Origin: Asticcacaulis sp. YBE204
Lineage (GTDB): Bacteria > Pseudomonadota > Alphaproteobacteria > Caulobacterales > Caulobacteraceae
DNA length: 64,000 bases
Direction of reading: 5' to 3'
Assembly (NCBI RefSeq): GCF_000495855.1
Contig: NZ_AWGF01000001.1
Coordinates: forward strand, 248,001 to 312,000
Each line of letters begins with the position of its first letter. Positions within the stretch are counted from its first letter, which is position 1. Below are positions 8,701 to 15,577 of the stretch, piece by piece. A model generated the notes under the pieces. That model had not been told where the DNA came from, made no database searches, and worked only from the letters and a program-made list of their open reading frames with translations. The position numbers and the translations under genes are program-made.

Positions 8701-10776
8701 GATCAGATCGGCGGCGACGGCCTGACCACGACGCCGATCAAGACGGTCGCCCTGTGGTCCGGCGTCGTCAATACCGGTATCGACGGCACGGCACGCGTCC
8801 GGTTGCCGATCGGTAAGTTCAATGGCGAACTCAAGGTCATGGCGGTCGCCTGGACCGACGACGCCGTGGGCTCCAGCGAAGACAAGCTGACCGTCCGTCA
8901 GCCGGTCGTCGCTGAACTGGCCCTGCCGCGCTTCCTCGCGCCGGGTGACAAGGCCTTTGCGACGCTGGAGCTGAACAATGTCGAAGGCAAGCCGGGTCTT
9001 TACGACACGGTGGTCAAGGGCTTCAACGGCCTCGTCACCGCCTTCAAGAAGGCCTTCAATATCGGTCAGGGCCAGCGCATTCAGGAAGGCATCCTGATCG
9101 AAGCGCCTACCACGGTCGGCGTGTCCAAAATCAATCTGGCGCTCAACGGGCAAGGCTACGGCTTCGACGAAGACTATCAGATCCAGACCCGCATGGGTTG
9201 GGGACCGCAGACGCGGACCTTTACGGCGCAACAGGCAGCGGGCACGGCCTTTAACTTGCCGAACGACCTCCTGAATGGCTTGCAACCGGGGTCGGCGACG
9301 GTTCAGGTATCCTATTCGCCGTTCCGCGGCGTCGATCCGGCCCCGATTGCCGCGGCGCTCAACCGCTACCCCTATGGGTGTACGGAGCAAATCGTCTCAG
9401 CCGCCTATCCGTGGCTCTATGTCACGCCGGGTCAGGGCGTCAATGCGGCGCGCGCCGACGGGATCATCAAGGCGGCGGTCAACAAGATCCTCGACCGGCA
9501 ATCCGAAGACGGGGCGTTCGGCCTGTGGCGCGCCGGTGACGGCGAGGCCGAGGGCTGGATCGGGGCCTATGCCACCGACTTCCTCGTCGAAGCGAAGAAA
9601 CGCGGTATCTATGTGCCGCAGGACGCGCTCGACAAGGCGATGAACGCCATGCGCGACCTGTCGAAACCGGAAGGCTTCACCTCGGTGTCGTACCGCCTCA
9701 AGGTCGACGAAGGTCCGTGGTGGACGGCCCCGGCGGCCAAGGCCGTGTCGGCGGAAATCCGCTCGCGCGCCTCGGCCTACGCGCTCTATGTGCTGGCCAA
9801 GGGTGGGTCGGGCGATCTGGCGCGCCTGCGCTGGTATCACGACGTGCAGTTCAAGTCCGAGCGTTCGCCGGTCGCCAAGGCGCAGGTCGGGGCGGCTCTG
9901 GCCCTGATGGGCGACAAGGCCCGCGCCCGTTCGGCGCTGCGTCAGGCGTCGCAAAGCCTGGGCTACAAGGCGACCTATGACTGGTACCAAAGCCCGCTGC
10001 GCGACGTGGCGGCGGTGATCGCTCTGGCCTATGAGGCCGGGGAAACCGAAATCGCCAAGGGCCTGATTCCGCTGCTGGAACGCAACGTCAAGGGTCCGGA
10101 CGCCATGAACACGCAGGAACAGGCGCAGGTCCTCAAGGCCGCCAGCCGTATGCTGGATGCCGCCGGACCAATCAAGATCAAGGGTGAAGGTGTGACGCCC
10201 GTCGATGCGGCGAATGCCAAGCTGCAACGCTTCAACGTCGCGGCGATCAAGGACGCGAAGTTCACCAACAACGGCTCCGGCCCGATCTGGCGGACGATCA
10301 CCGTGACCGGCGTGCCGATCAATGCGCCGCCCGCCGAAGCGAAAGGCTATACGATCGACAAGGCCTATTACACCTTGCAGGGTCAACGGATCGACCCGTC
10401 GCAGATCGTTCAGGGTCAGAAGGTGCTGGTCCTGATCAGTGGGCGGACGAACTACGCCGAAACGCGGCCGATAGTGGTCGATGACGCCCTGCCCGCCGGG
10501 TTCGAGATCGAGATGACCCTGTCGCGCGACGACGCTCAGAACGGGCCGTTCCGCTTCGTCGGCGACCTCAGCGCTGTCGATGTGCAGGAGGCCCGCGACG
10601 ATCGTTACGTGGCGGCACTGGACGTCTCGGCCAATAGCGGCTTCGCCATGGCCTATGTGGCGCGCGCCGTGACGCCGGGGGATTACTACCTCCCCGGCGC
10701 CGAGGTAAAGGATCTTTATCGGAACGATCTCTATGCCCGCACCGGCGGCGGTCGCCTGATGGTCTCGGCGCGGTAA
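5800..10776 (+). CDS. Bacterial alpha-2-macroglobulin (thioester protease trap)
   Basis: This 1658-aa periplasmic protein is of the E. coli YfhM type. It is a large string of macroglobulin domains that traps proteases. The internal thioester motif C-T-E-Q is at residues 1194-1197 (YPYGCTEQ), followed by the alpha-helical thioester-domain repeats (GAFGLWRAGDGEAEGWIGAY). The N-terminus is a single hydrophobic segment (residues of about 8-30) without a lipobox, so it is probably membrane-anchored or Sec-exported rather than a lipoprotein like the E. coli protein. I start at ATG 5800, 9 nt after a G-rich Shine-Dalgarno; an in-frame GTG at 5752 is less likely. Its usual partner pbpC follows after a TA cassette: this protein is thought to guard the periplasm when the wall synthesised by PBP1C is breached. 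Confidence 0.93.
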   Translation: MFDWRNRTVITGAAAVLISGFCVGFLTAKATEGGFKPGAKDGVIPITETLGTIFGKVRDKNAPRSGGAKPAGFAVWKQRLDTSGGSPKACIEFSKPLDSSKSYGDYVMVSPELPSAPAVTVKDSELCVGGFGFTDRRVTLLKGLPAAGKETLKQNADVDFSFGEKPPYVGFAGNGVILPREEADGVAVESLNVSTLAFEVWRVGDRNLVRKSISSPDPTPEGEYDYDWDEDSPRGEGYKVWTGKVRVAGNAGERVTTVFPLGAVLRDLKPGAYVVKVRDASGGRDKKENDQPAQARRWILFTDMALTTYTGSNGVDVVVRSLKTAKPMGSVKVTLVAQNGEELSAAQSTADGRVHFDKALLKGEDALAARMIMAYGPAEDFTATDLNASPMDFSSQGVGGRSDEKLTDGRSQTGLVDGFLYTDRGIYRPGETVRLVAMVRDPDGKAIKDRKGALVVYRPSGVEAFRYPFAKTPQGFATANIGLPKSAPRGQWRAKLLIEGIDDDQGAIGFAVEDFAPQRLGVDVKADAERPLTALNETRAVQVNARFLYGASGSGLEVSGSARVRADRNPFPKFRDYRFGNEQTPFEEQYVDLPQTATDADGNAILPFSSSYDTDQPLSVLMTASVFEPGGRPVNEVETLRIRTKPVYFGVKLDTQDAKGGNTPKTVVNIIGLNAKGDKTEAKGVKVRLISENWNYDWYQQDGRWNWRRTSKDVVVSDKDYDLTVNGVTFDRNLDWGDYRLEVTQAATGAKTVIRFASGWGSSAEGTEAPDFVRLTAGSQTYGQGDTISLTLKSPYKGEAQIAVANDKLIDLKTVSVGDSGTTIRLKTDARWGGGAYIMVSVVQPRDPVDSSKPRRAMGLIYVPLDPKGRKLEVKLDLKDKVLKPDFSKSGQAFVDVPVKVGGAGLGKTARVSVAVVDQGIINLTKFKTPDPVGFYFGKRALGLEYRDDYGRLLDPNMGAPADVFGGDQIGGDGLTTTPIKTVALWSGVVNTGIDGTARVRLPIGKFNGELKVMAVAWTDDAVGSSEDKLTVRQPVVAELALPRFLAPGDKAFATLELNNVEGKPGLYDTVVKGFNGLVTAFKKAFNIGQGQRIQEGILIEAPTTVGVSKINLALNGQGYGFDEDYQIQTRMGWGPQTRTFTAQQAAGTAFNLPNDLLNGLQPGSATVQVSYSPFRGVDPAPIAAALNRYPYGCTEQIVSAAYPWLYVTPGQGVNAARADGIIKAAVNKILDRQSEDGAFGLWRAGDGEAEGWIGAYATDFLVEAKKRGIYVPQDALDKAMNAMRDLSKPEGFTSVSYRLKVDEGPWWTAPAAKAVSAEIRSRASAYALYVLAKGGSGDLARLRWYHDVQFKSERSPVAKAQVGAALALMGDKARARSALRQASQSLGYKATYDWYQSPLRDVAAVIALAYEAGETEIAKGLIPLLERNVKGPDAMNTQEQAQVLKAASRMLDAAGPIKIKGEGVTPVDAANAKLQRFNVAAIKDAKFTNNGSGPIWRTITVTGVPINAPPAEAKGYTIDKAYYTLQGQRIDPSQIVQGQKVLVLISGRTNYAETRPIVVDDALPAGFEIEMTLSRDDAQNGPFRFVGDLSAVDVQEARDDRYVAALDVSANSGFAMAYVARAVTPGDYYLPGAEVKDLYRNDLYARTGGGRLMVSAR

Positions 10777-10814
10777 GAGTTGATGATAAGGCAAATTTGC
10801 ATTATCATCAACTC
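10777..10814. promoter_or_regulatory. 38-bp near-perfect inverted repeat, likely vapBC operator
   Basis: Outer arms GAGTTGATGATAA (10777-10789) and TTATCATCAACTC (10802-10814) match perfectly. An inner palindrome GCAAATTTGC (10791-10800) continues the symmetry, so only one pair (10790/10801) is mismatched. It begins at the first base after the alpha-2-macroglobulin stop and ends 14 bp before vapB. No T-run follows, so operator is likelier than terminator. Confidence 0.7.
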
Positions 10815-10828
10815 GAAGGAGCAAGGTC

Positions 10829-11080
10829 ATGACGACTCTAACGGTGACGGCGCGCGGGCAGGTGACCTTTCGCAAGGACGTTCTCAATCACCTCGGCATC
10901 AAGCCGGGTGACAAGATAGAGGTCGATTTGTTGCCGGATGGCCGTGGCGTCATCCGTGCCGCGCAACCGGCAGCGTCTATTTCTGATTTCGTCGGGCTTC
11001 TGGCGGGTCGCACAACCCGGATTGCCAGTCTTGAGGAAATGGATGCGGCAATAACCAAAGGCTGGTCTGGCGAAAAATGA
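10829..11080 (+). CDS. vapB: AbrB/SpoVT-type antitoxin (VapB-like)
   Basis: This 83-aa protein begins with a swapped-hairpin AbrB DNA-binding domain (LTVTARGQVTFRKDVLNHLG then KPGDKIEVDLLPDGRGVI, residues of about 4-42). A C-terminal arm rich in acidic residues (ASLEEMDAAITKGW) fits a toxin-binding segment. GAAGGAG lies upstream of the ATG. Its TGA overlaps the toxin ATG (ATGA). It would repress its own operon through the adjacent 38-bp palindrome. Confidence 0.87.
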   Translation: MTTLTVTARGQVTFRKDVLNHLGIKPGDKIEVDLLPDGRGVIRAAQPAASISDFVGLLAGRTTRIASLEEMDAAITKGWSGEK

Positions 11081-11472
11081 GGATTACGGTTGATACCAAT
11101 ATCCTTGTCCGTGCCGTAGTGCGCGATGATCCGGTTCAGGGTATGGCCGCGGCAAAGCTGCTGCTGGATGCCGAGCTCATCGCCGTGGCTTTGCCGTCCC
11201 TGTGCGAGTTCGTCTGGGTTTTGCGCCGCGTCTATGGATTCGGTGTGGCCGATACTGCTCAGGCCATCGAAGCGCTTATGGCGGCGGGTAATGTCGCCGC
11301 CAACCGTCCTGCCGTCGACGCCGGACTGTCGCTCTTGAAGGCGGGCGGCGATTTCGCCGATGGCGTGATAGCCTATGAAGGGCGCTGGCTGGGGGGAGAG
11401 ACCTTTGCGTCGTTTGATAAGCAGGCAGTGGCGCTTCTGGCGACGCAAGGCCATGCCGTGCAGCCACTGTAA
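11077..11472 (+). CDS. vapC: PIN-domain ribonuclease toxin (VapC-like)
   Basis: This 131-aa PIN domain has the acidic catalytic set: the first Asp in VDTN (residue 6), a Glu in PSLCEFVW (mid-40s), Asp in GDFADGVIA (low 90s) and Asp in FASFDKQA (about 113). VapC toxins cleave tRNA or rRNA. It overlaps vapB by 4 bp, and its stop TAA is immediately followed by the ATG of pbpC. The cassette may therefore drive, or be read through into, pbpC. Confidence 0.9.
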   Translation: MRITVDTNILVRAVVRDDPVQGMAAAKLLLDAELIAVALPSLCEFVWVLRRVYGFGVADTAQAIEALMAAGNVAANRPAVDAGLSLLKAGGDFADGVIAYEGRWLGGETFASFDKQAVALLATQGHAVQPL

Positions 11473-13566
11473 ATGTCCCTTCGGCGCGACGCAATTATCC
11501 CCCGCCTGATCAAGCTTCTGATCGCGTTTCTGGCGCTTCAGGTCGCGGTGTGCGGGGTCGATCTGGTCCTGCCGCCGGATATGTCGCGGGCGAAAGAGGC
11601 CTCCGCTGTGGCATTGGATCACAATGGGGCTTGGCTGCGGGCCTTGCCGGTCAAGGGCGGGACGTGGCGGATTCGCGCCGATCTGGACCGCACGGACAAG
11701 ACCTTTATCCGCAACCTGCTCAAGGTCGAGGATGAGCGCTTTTATTTCCATCAAGGCGTCGATCTGATCGCCATCGCACGCGCCTTCGGCTCGAATATGA
11801 GTGCGGGCGGCATCGTCTCGGGCGGTTCGACCATCACCATGCAGACGGCGCGATTGCTGGAACCCAAACCGCGCAACTACCTGTCGAAACTGATCGAGGT
11901 CGGTCGCGCGTGGCAGTTGGAAGCGCGCTATTCCAAGCGCGAAATCCTGTCGTTGTATCTCACGCTGGCCCCCTATGGCGGTAATCTTGAAGGCGTGCGG
12001 GCGGCGTCGTTGTCCTATTTCGGGCACGAGCCGGAGAGTTTGACGCTCGGTGAACAGGCCTTGCTGATCGCCCTGCCGCAAGCGCCCGAAGCGCGCCGTC
12101 CCGACCGGCATCCGGAAACGGCGATGAAAGCGCGCAACCTCGTGCTGGAACGCATGGCGCAAAAAGGAATTATCGCCACATCGCAGGTCAGCGAGGCGCA
12201 AAGCGAACCGATGGTCGTCAAACGCTTCTCTTTTCCGGCCCTGGCATGGCACGCGGCGGGACGGCTGGCCTCACAGGCCAAGGGGTTGCAGGCGACAGTG
12301 GTGACGACACTGGACGCGCCGTTGCAGGCGCGGCTGGAGACCCTGGCGCGGCAAACGGCCATTGCGCAGGGCCCGAATTCGTCGGCAGCGATCCTCGTCA
12401 TCGAAGTGAAAACCCGCGCCGTGCGCGCCAGCGTCGGTTCGGGGGGGCTCGACCGGGCGGGCGGGTGGATCGACATGGTGCAGGCCATGCGTTCGCCGGG
12501 ATCGACGCTGAAACCGTTCATCTACGGCTTCGGGTTCGAGGAGGGGATCATTGCGCCCGATACGCGCCTGATGGACGTGGCGACGCGCTTTGGCGACTAT
12601 CAGCCGGAAAACTTCGACAAGGTGTTCCATGGCGAGGTCTCCGCCAAGGAAGCCCTGACCCATTCGCTCAACGTCCCCGCCGTAGCAGTGTTGAATCGCA
12701 TCGGCGTGGGGGCGTTCGAGTCGCGGCTCGATGGCGTGGGTGTCCGGCTGCGGCGACCCAAGGAGGGCTATAAGGACGCCGGTCTGGCCATTGCGCTGGG
12801 TGGAGCCGGGATCAGGCTCGACGATCTGGCCTTGCTCTATACGGGGCTGGGCGAGAAGGGGCTGATCAAGCCGCTGACTTGGACCGAGGCGGACGCCAAA
12901 CAGAACCTCACCCGTGGCGGGCAGCGCCTGATGCAGGCCGACGCGGCCTCGCGGGTGATCAGTATACTGAGGGAAACGCCGCCGCCCGCCGGACGACTGC
13001 CCGCGCACCTGATGAAAACCGCCAATCGTCCGGCCTATAAGACCGGCACATCGTACGGATTCCGCGATGCCTTGGCCGTCGGGGTGGCGGGCGGCTATGT
13101 CGTATTGGTATGGACCGGACGACCCGACGGTGGCGCGCGTGTCGATCAGACCGGGCGTGAGGCCTCGGCGCCCTTGTTGTTCGACGTCTTCGATCAGATC
13201 AATGCCCCCTCGCAAGCGCCGCAGGCCCTGACGCCCGCCGCCGCGCCCGAAGCGCTCAAGGCGCTGAAACCGGCGCAAAAGGGCGCGTCGATCCTGTTCC
13301 CGCCGGACAAGGCCGTGGTCTATGTCGAGGCCACGACCGCAGGCGGTAAGCTATCGGTGGTGCGGGGGCTGAAACCCTCGGCGCGCGGCAAGGGGCCTTT
13401 AAGCTGGTACGTCAATGGACAGCCCCTATTACCCGATGAAAACGGGCGGCTCGACTGGCGACCTGAGGCAGAGGGCTTCTACGAGGTCAGCGTCGTCGAT
13501 GCCGAGGGGGTCATCAGCCGCAGTCAGGTCCGTGTACGGGTCATTTCGCAAAATACCCGACCTTAA
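11473..13566 (+). CDS. pbpC: Penicillin-binding protein 1C
   Basis: This 697-aa bifunctional peptidoglycan synthase has an N-terminal anchor at residues of about 8-30. The GT51 glycosyltransferase domain has the catalytic Glu in EDERF (86-90) and GGSTITMQ (117-124). The transpeptidase domain has the active-site Ser344 in S-T-L-K, an SxN-like N-V-P region and KTGT at 523. It ends in a C-terminal BiPBP_C beta-domain (from about 610: SILFPPDKAVVY...). PBP1C is normally paired with the alpha-2-macroglobulin upstream; here VapBC lies between them. The ATG follows the vapC stop with no gap, so its translation may depend on vapC. Confidence 0.95.
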   Translation: MSLRRDAIIPRLIKLLIAFLALQVAVCGVDLVLPPDMSRAKEASAVALDHNGAWLRALPVKGGTWRIRADLDRTDKTFIRNLLKVEDERFYFHQGVDLIAIARAFGSNMSAGGIVSGGSTITMQTARLLEPKPRNYLSKLIEVGRAWQLEARYSKREILSLYLTLAPYGGNLEGVRAASLSYFGHEPESLTLGEQALLIALPQAPEARRPDRHPETAMKARNLVLERMAQKGIIATSQVSEAQSEPMVVKRFSFPALAWHAAGRLASQAKGLQATVVTTLDAPLQARLETLARQTAIAQGPNSSAAILVIEVKTRAVRASVGSGGLDRAGGWIDMVQAMRSPGSTLKPFIYGFGFEEGIIAPDTRLMDVATRFGDYQPENFDKVFHGEVSAKEALTHSLNVPAVAVLNRIGVGAFESRLDGVGVRLRRPKEGYKDAGLAIALGGAGIRLDDLALLYTGLGEKGLIKPLTWTEADAKQNLTRGGQRLMQADAASRVISILRETPPPAGRLPAHLMKTANRPAYKTGTSYGFRDALAVGVAGGYVVLVWTGRPDGGARVDQTGREASAPLLFDVFDQINAPSQAPQALTPAAAPEALKALKPAQKGASILFPPDKAVVYVEATTAGGKLSVVRGLKPSARGKGPLSWYVNGQPLLPDENGRLDWRPEAEGFYEVSVVDAEGVISRSQVRVRVISQNTRP

Positions 13567-13569
13567 ATT

Positions 13570-13686
13570 GGATCATAAATGCATCATTTAAGTGCGTTGT
13601 GGCTCATCTATGGACCATAATTGCATATTTATGATTTTGATCTATAAATGATCCATATTATTTATTCTTGCATCATTAATGGATCA
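13570..13686. promoter_or_regulatory. AT-rich hipBA control region with repeated GGATCA half-sites
   Basis: The roughly 120-bp gap after pbpC is much richer in AT than its surroundings. GGATCA occurs at 13570-13575 and 13681-13686, its complement TGATCC at 13649-13654, and a variant GGACCA at 13612-13617. HipB-type regulators bind several spaced half-sites ahead of their genes, so these are likely operators. Confidence 0.5.
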
Positions 13687-13688
13687 AT

Positions 13689-14027
13689 ATGCCGCAAGTT
13701 TCCGACCGTGCCTATTCGCGTTACAGCCGGGAAGCCCTGACGCTTCTGGGGCAGATGATCCGCATGGCGCGCATCGAGCGCAAGATCACCACGCAGGAAC
13801 TGTCCGAGCGCGCCGGGATTTCGCGCACGCTTTTGCAACGCATCGAACGTGGCGATCCCGGCTGTGCGATCGGGGCGGTGTTCGAAGCGGCGACCATCGC
13901 CGGAGTCCCTTTGTTCACGCCCGAACGCGGGGGTCTGACCTTGCAAATCAACGACGTCGAATCGCGACTGACCCTGCTGCCGAAGACGGTGCGTCGTCCT
14001 AAACCGGTGATAAACGATGACTTCTGA
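13689..14027 (+). CDS. hipB: HipB-like XRE-family antitoxin
   Basis: This 112-aa protein has a lambda-repressor-like HTH at residues of about 18-72 (LGQMIRMARIERKITTQELS then RAGISRTLLQRIERGDPGCA). It directly precedes hipA and its last 11 bases overlap the hipA start, so translation is coupled. It is expected to repress the operon and neutralise HipA. The repeated GGATCA sites upstream are candidate operators. Confidence 0.9.
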   Translation: MPQVSDRAYSRYSREALTLLGQMIRMARIERKITTQELSERAGISRTLLQRIERGDPGCAIGAVFEAATIAGVPLFTPERGGLTLQINDVESRLTLLPKTVRRPKPVINDDF

Positions 14028-15336
14028 ACCAGAGCGCATTCCGAAAAGTGTACAGCGGTTTTCGGATTCAAATGCGCGCCAAGAAGAGCCCGTCACCGAA
14101 GCCTTTGTCTGGACATGGCTGCCGGATGCGACGAAACCCGTTGTCGCCGGGCGGTTGTTTCGCGTCGGTGAAGAGCTTCAGTTTAACTATGGCCGCTCCT
14201 ATCTGGAACGGCCCGCCGCTATCTCGCTCTATGGCCCGGAACTACCCTTGAAGTCCGGGCCTTTGCCGCTGTTGCCGGGCCTGTCCATGCCGGGGTGCCT
14301 GCGCGACGGGGCGCCGGACGCTTGGGGGCGGCGTGTCATCATCAACCGCAAGTTCGGCAAGAAGCGCGACGCCATCGATGTCACGCAACTGGATGAGCTG
14401 ACCTATATGCTGGAATCGGGGTCCGACCGCATCGGGGCGCTCGATTTTCAGCGTTCACCGACGGAGTTCGTCGCCCGCGAACGCGGCACGCCGACCATCG
14501 AAGACCTGATGAACGCCGCCGAACAGGTCGAGCAGGGCGTGCCCCTGACGCCGGAACTTGAGCAGGCGCTGTTCCATGGCGACTCAATCGGCGGGGCGCG
14601 ACCCAAGGGCAAGGTGATGGAAGGCGAGCACAAGTTTATTGCCAAATTTTCCTCGAAATCCGACGTCTTCGATGTGGTGCGCGGCGAATATGTCGCCATG
14701 CGGCTGGCCGAACGCGTCGGGCTCGACGTCGCGCCGGTGCAGTTGCTCAACGCGGCGGGCAAGGACGTGCTGCTGATCGAACGTTTCGACCGCCACCGCA
14801 TTGAAGGCGGCTGGACGCGGAAACTGCACGTTTCGGCCCTGACCATTTTCGGGCTGGACGAGATGATGGCGCGTTACGCCAGCTATGAGGATCTGTGCGA
14901 ACATATCCGCCATCGGTTTACCCATCCGGGCCAGACCCTGCGCGAACTGTTCGGGCGGTTGGTATTCAATATATTGAGCGGCAATACCGACGATCACGCG
15001 CGCAACCATGCGGCCTTCTGGGACGGGTCACGCCTGACCCTGACCCCCGCCTACGATATCTGTCCGCAAGGGCGCACGGGTAACGAAGCGACCCAAGCCA
15101 TGCTCATCATCGGCGATAACCGTCAAAGCCGCCTGTCGGTCTGCCTCGATGCGGCGAGCAATTTCCAGCTGACGCGCGAGGCGGCCAAGGCCCTGATCGA
15201 CGCGCAGGTGGCCACGATCCGGGCGCAATGGCACGCGGTGTGCGACGAGGCGCAACTGAGCGAGATCGACCGCAACCTGATGTGGGAGCGGCAGTTTCTC
15301 AATCCCTATGCGTTTGAGGGATATTACGGCGAATAA
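14017..15336 (+). CDS. hipA: HipA-like serine/threonine kinase toxin
   Basis: This 439-aa protein is of the HipA family; characterised members phosphorylate glutamyl-tRNA synthetase and cause dormancy. The ATP-binding loop SIGGARPK is near residue 190, the catalytic loop GNTDDHARNHA near 327 and the metal-binding Asp in PAYDICP near 345. The first 25 or so residues (MTSEPERIPKSVQRFSDSNA...) are not HipA-like. They are encoded by a palindromic repeat (14032-14077) lodged in frame after the start codon, and the conserved fold begins at about VTEAFVWTWL. No in-frame alternative start follows closely, so the extra peptide is probably made. Confidence 0.92.
   Translation: MTSEPERIPKSVQRFSDSNARQEEPVTEAFVWTWLPDATKPVVAGRLFRVGEELQFNYGRSYLERPAAISLYGPELPLKSGPLPLLPGLSMPGCLRDGAPDAWGRRVIINRKFGKKRDAIDVTQLDELTYMLESGSDRIGALDFQRSPTEFVARERGTPTIEDLMNAAEQVEQGVPLTPELEQALFHGDSIGGARPKGKVMEGEHKFIAKFSSKSDVFDVVRGEYVAMRLAERVGLDVAPVQLLNAAGKDVLLIERFDRHRIEGGWTRKLHVSALTIFGLDEMMARYASYEDLCEHIRHRFTHPGQTLRELFGRLVFNILSGNTDDHARNHAAFWDGSRLTLTPAYDICPQGRTGNEATQAMLIIGDNRQSRLSVCLDAASNFQLTREAAKALIDAQVATIRAQWHAVCDEAQLSEIDRNLMWERQFLNPYAFEGYYGE
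14032..14077 (+). repeat. REP-like palindromic element inside hipA
   Basis: Nested arms: GCGCATT (14034-14040) with AATGCGC (14071-14077) and CCGAAAA (14041-14047) with TTTTCGG (14059-14065), with a 5-nt bulge. The loop GTGTACAGCGG is the conserved core. Reverse-complement relatives lie at 26776-26819 and 28071-28134. This resembles the common alphaproteobacterial palindromes built around AAAAGTGTGCAGCGGTTTT. Confidence 0.85.
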
Positions 15337-15357
15337 CTAGAGATATTTATCTAGTCT

Positions 15358-15560
15358 CCCTCCGCCCTGCTTGCGGGGAGGTGCCGAGACGCGCAGCGTT
15401 GAGGCGGAGGGTTATAACGCCAAGCTGTTCAACGCGCTGGGGATTTCGGAGTCGTACCCCTCCGTCAGCCGCACGGGCGGCCCCGATCGCTATGCTCGCT
15501 GCCACCCGCTCCGGCGGCCCGGTCCCCATATTCGCCTAAGGCTCGATAGGGAGGAGGGAG
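15358..15560. repeat. GC-rich intergenic repeat mosaic
   Basis: The gap between hipA and the MFS gene holds CTCCCTCCGCCC and GCGGGGAGG-type blocks, a closing GGCGGAGGG, then a second inverted set (CCCTCCGTCAGCCGCACGGG... to GGGAGGAGGGAG). The plan resembles the element at 38221-38272. A 65-codon frame crosses it, but nothing suggests a protein. Confidence 0.5.
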
Positions 15561-15577
15561 AACGTTAAGCCGAAAGT

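Noticed and set aside
9397-10887. Long minus-strand frame opposite the alpha-2-macroglobulin gene
   Set aside because: Antisense shadow; it also runs across the VapBC palindrome and has no recognisable domain.
15371-15568. 65-codon frame in the hipA-MFS gap
   Set aside because: It is made of GC-rich inverted-repeat blocks; no Shine-Dalgarno and no protein-like pattern.
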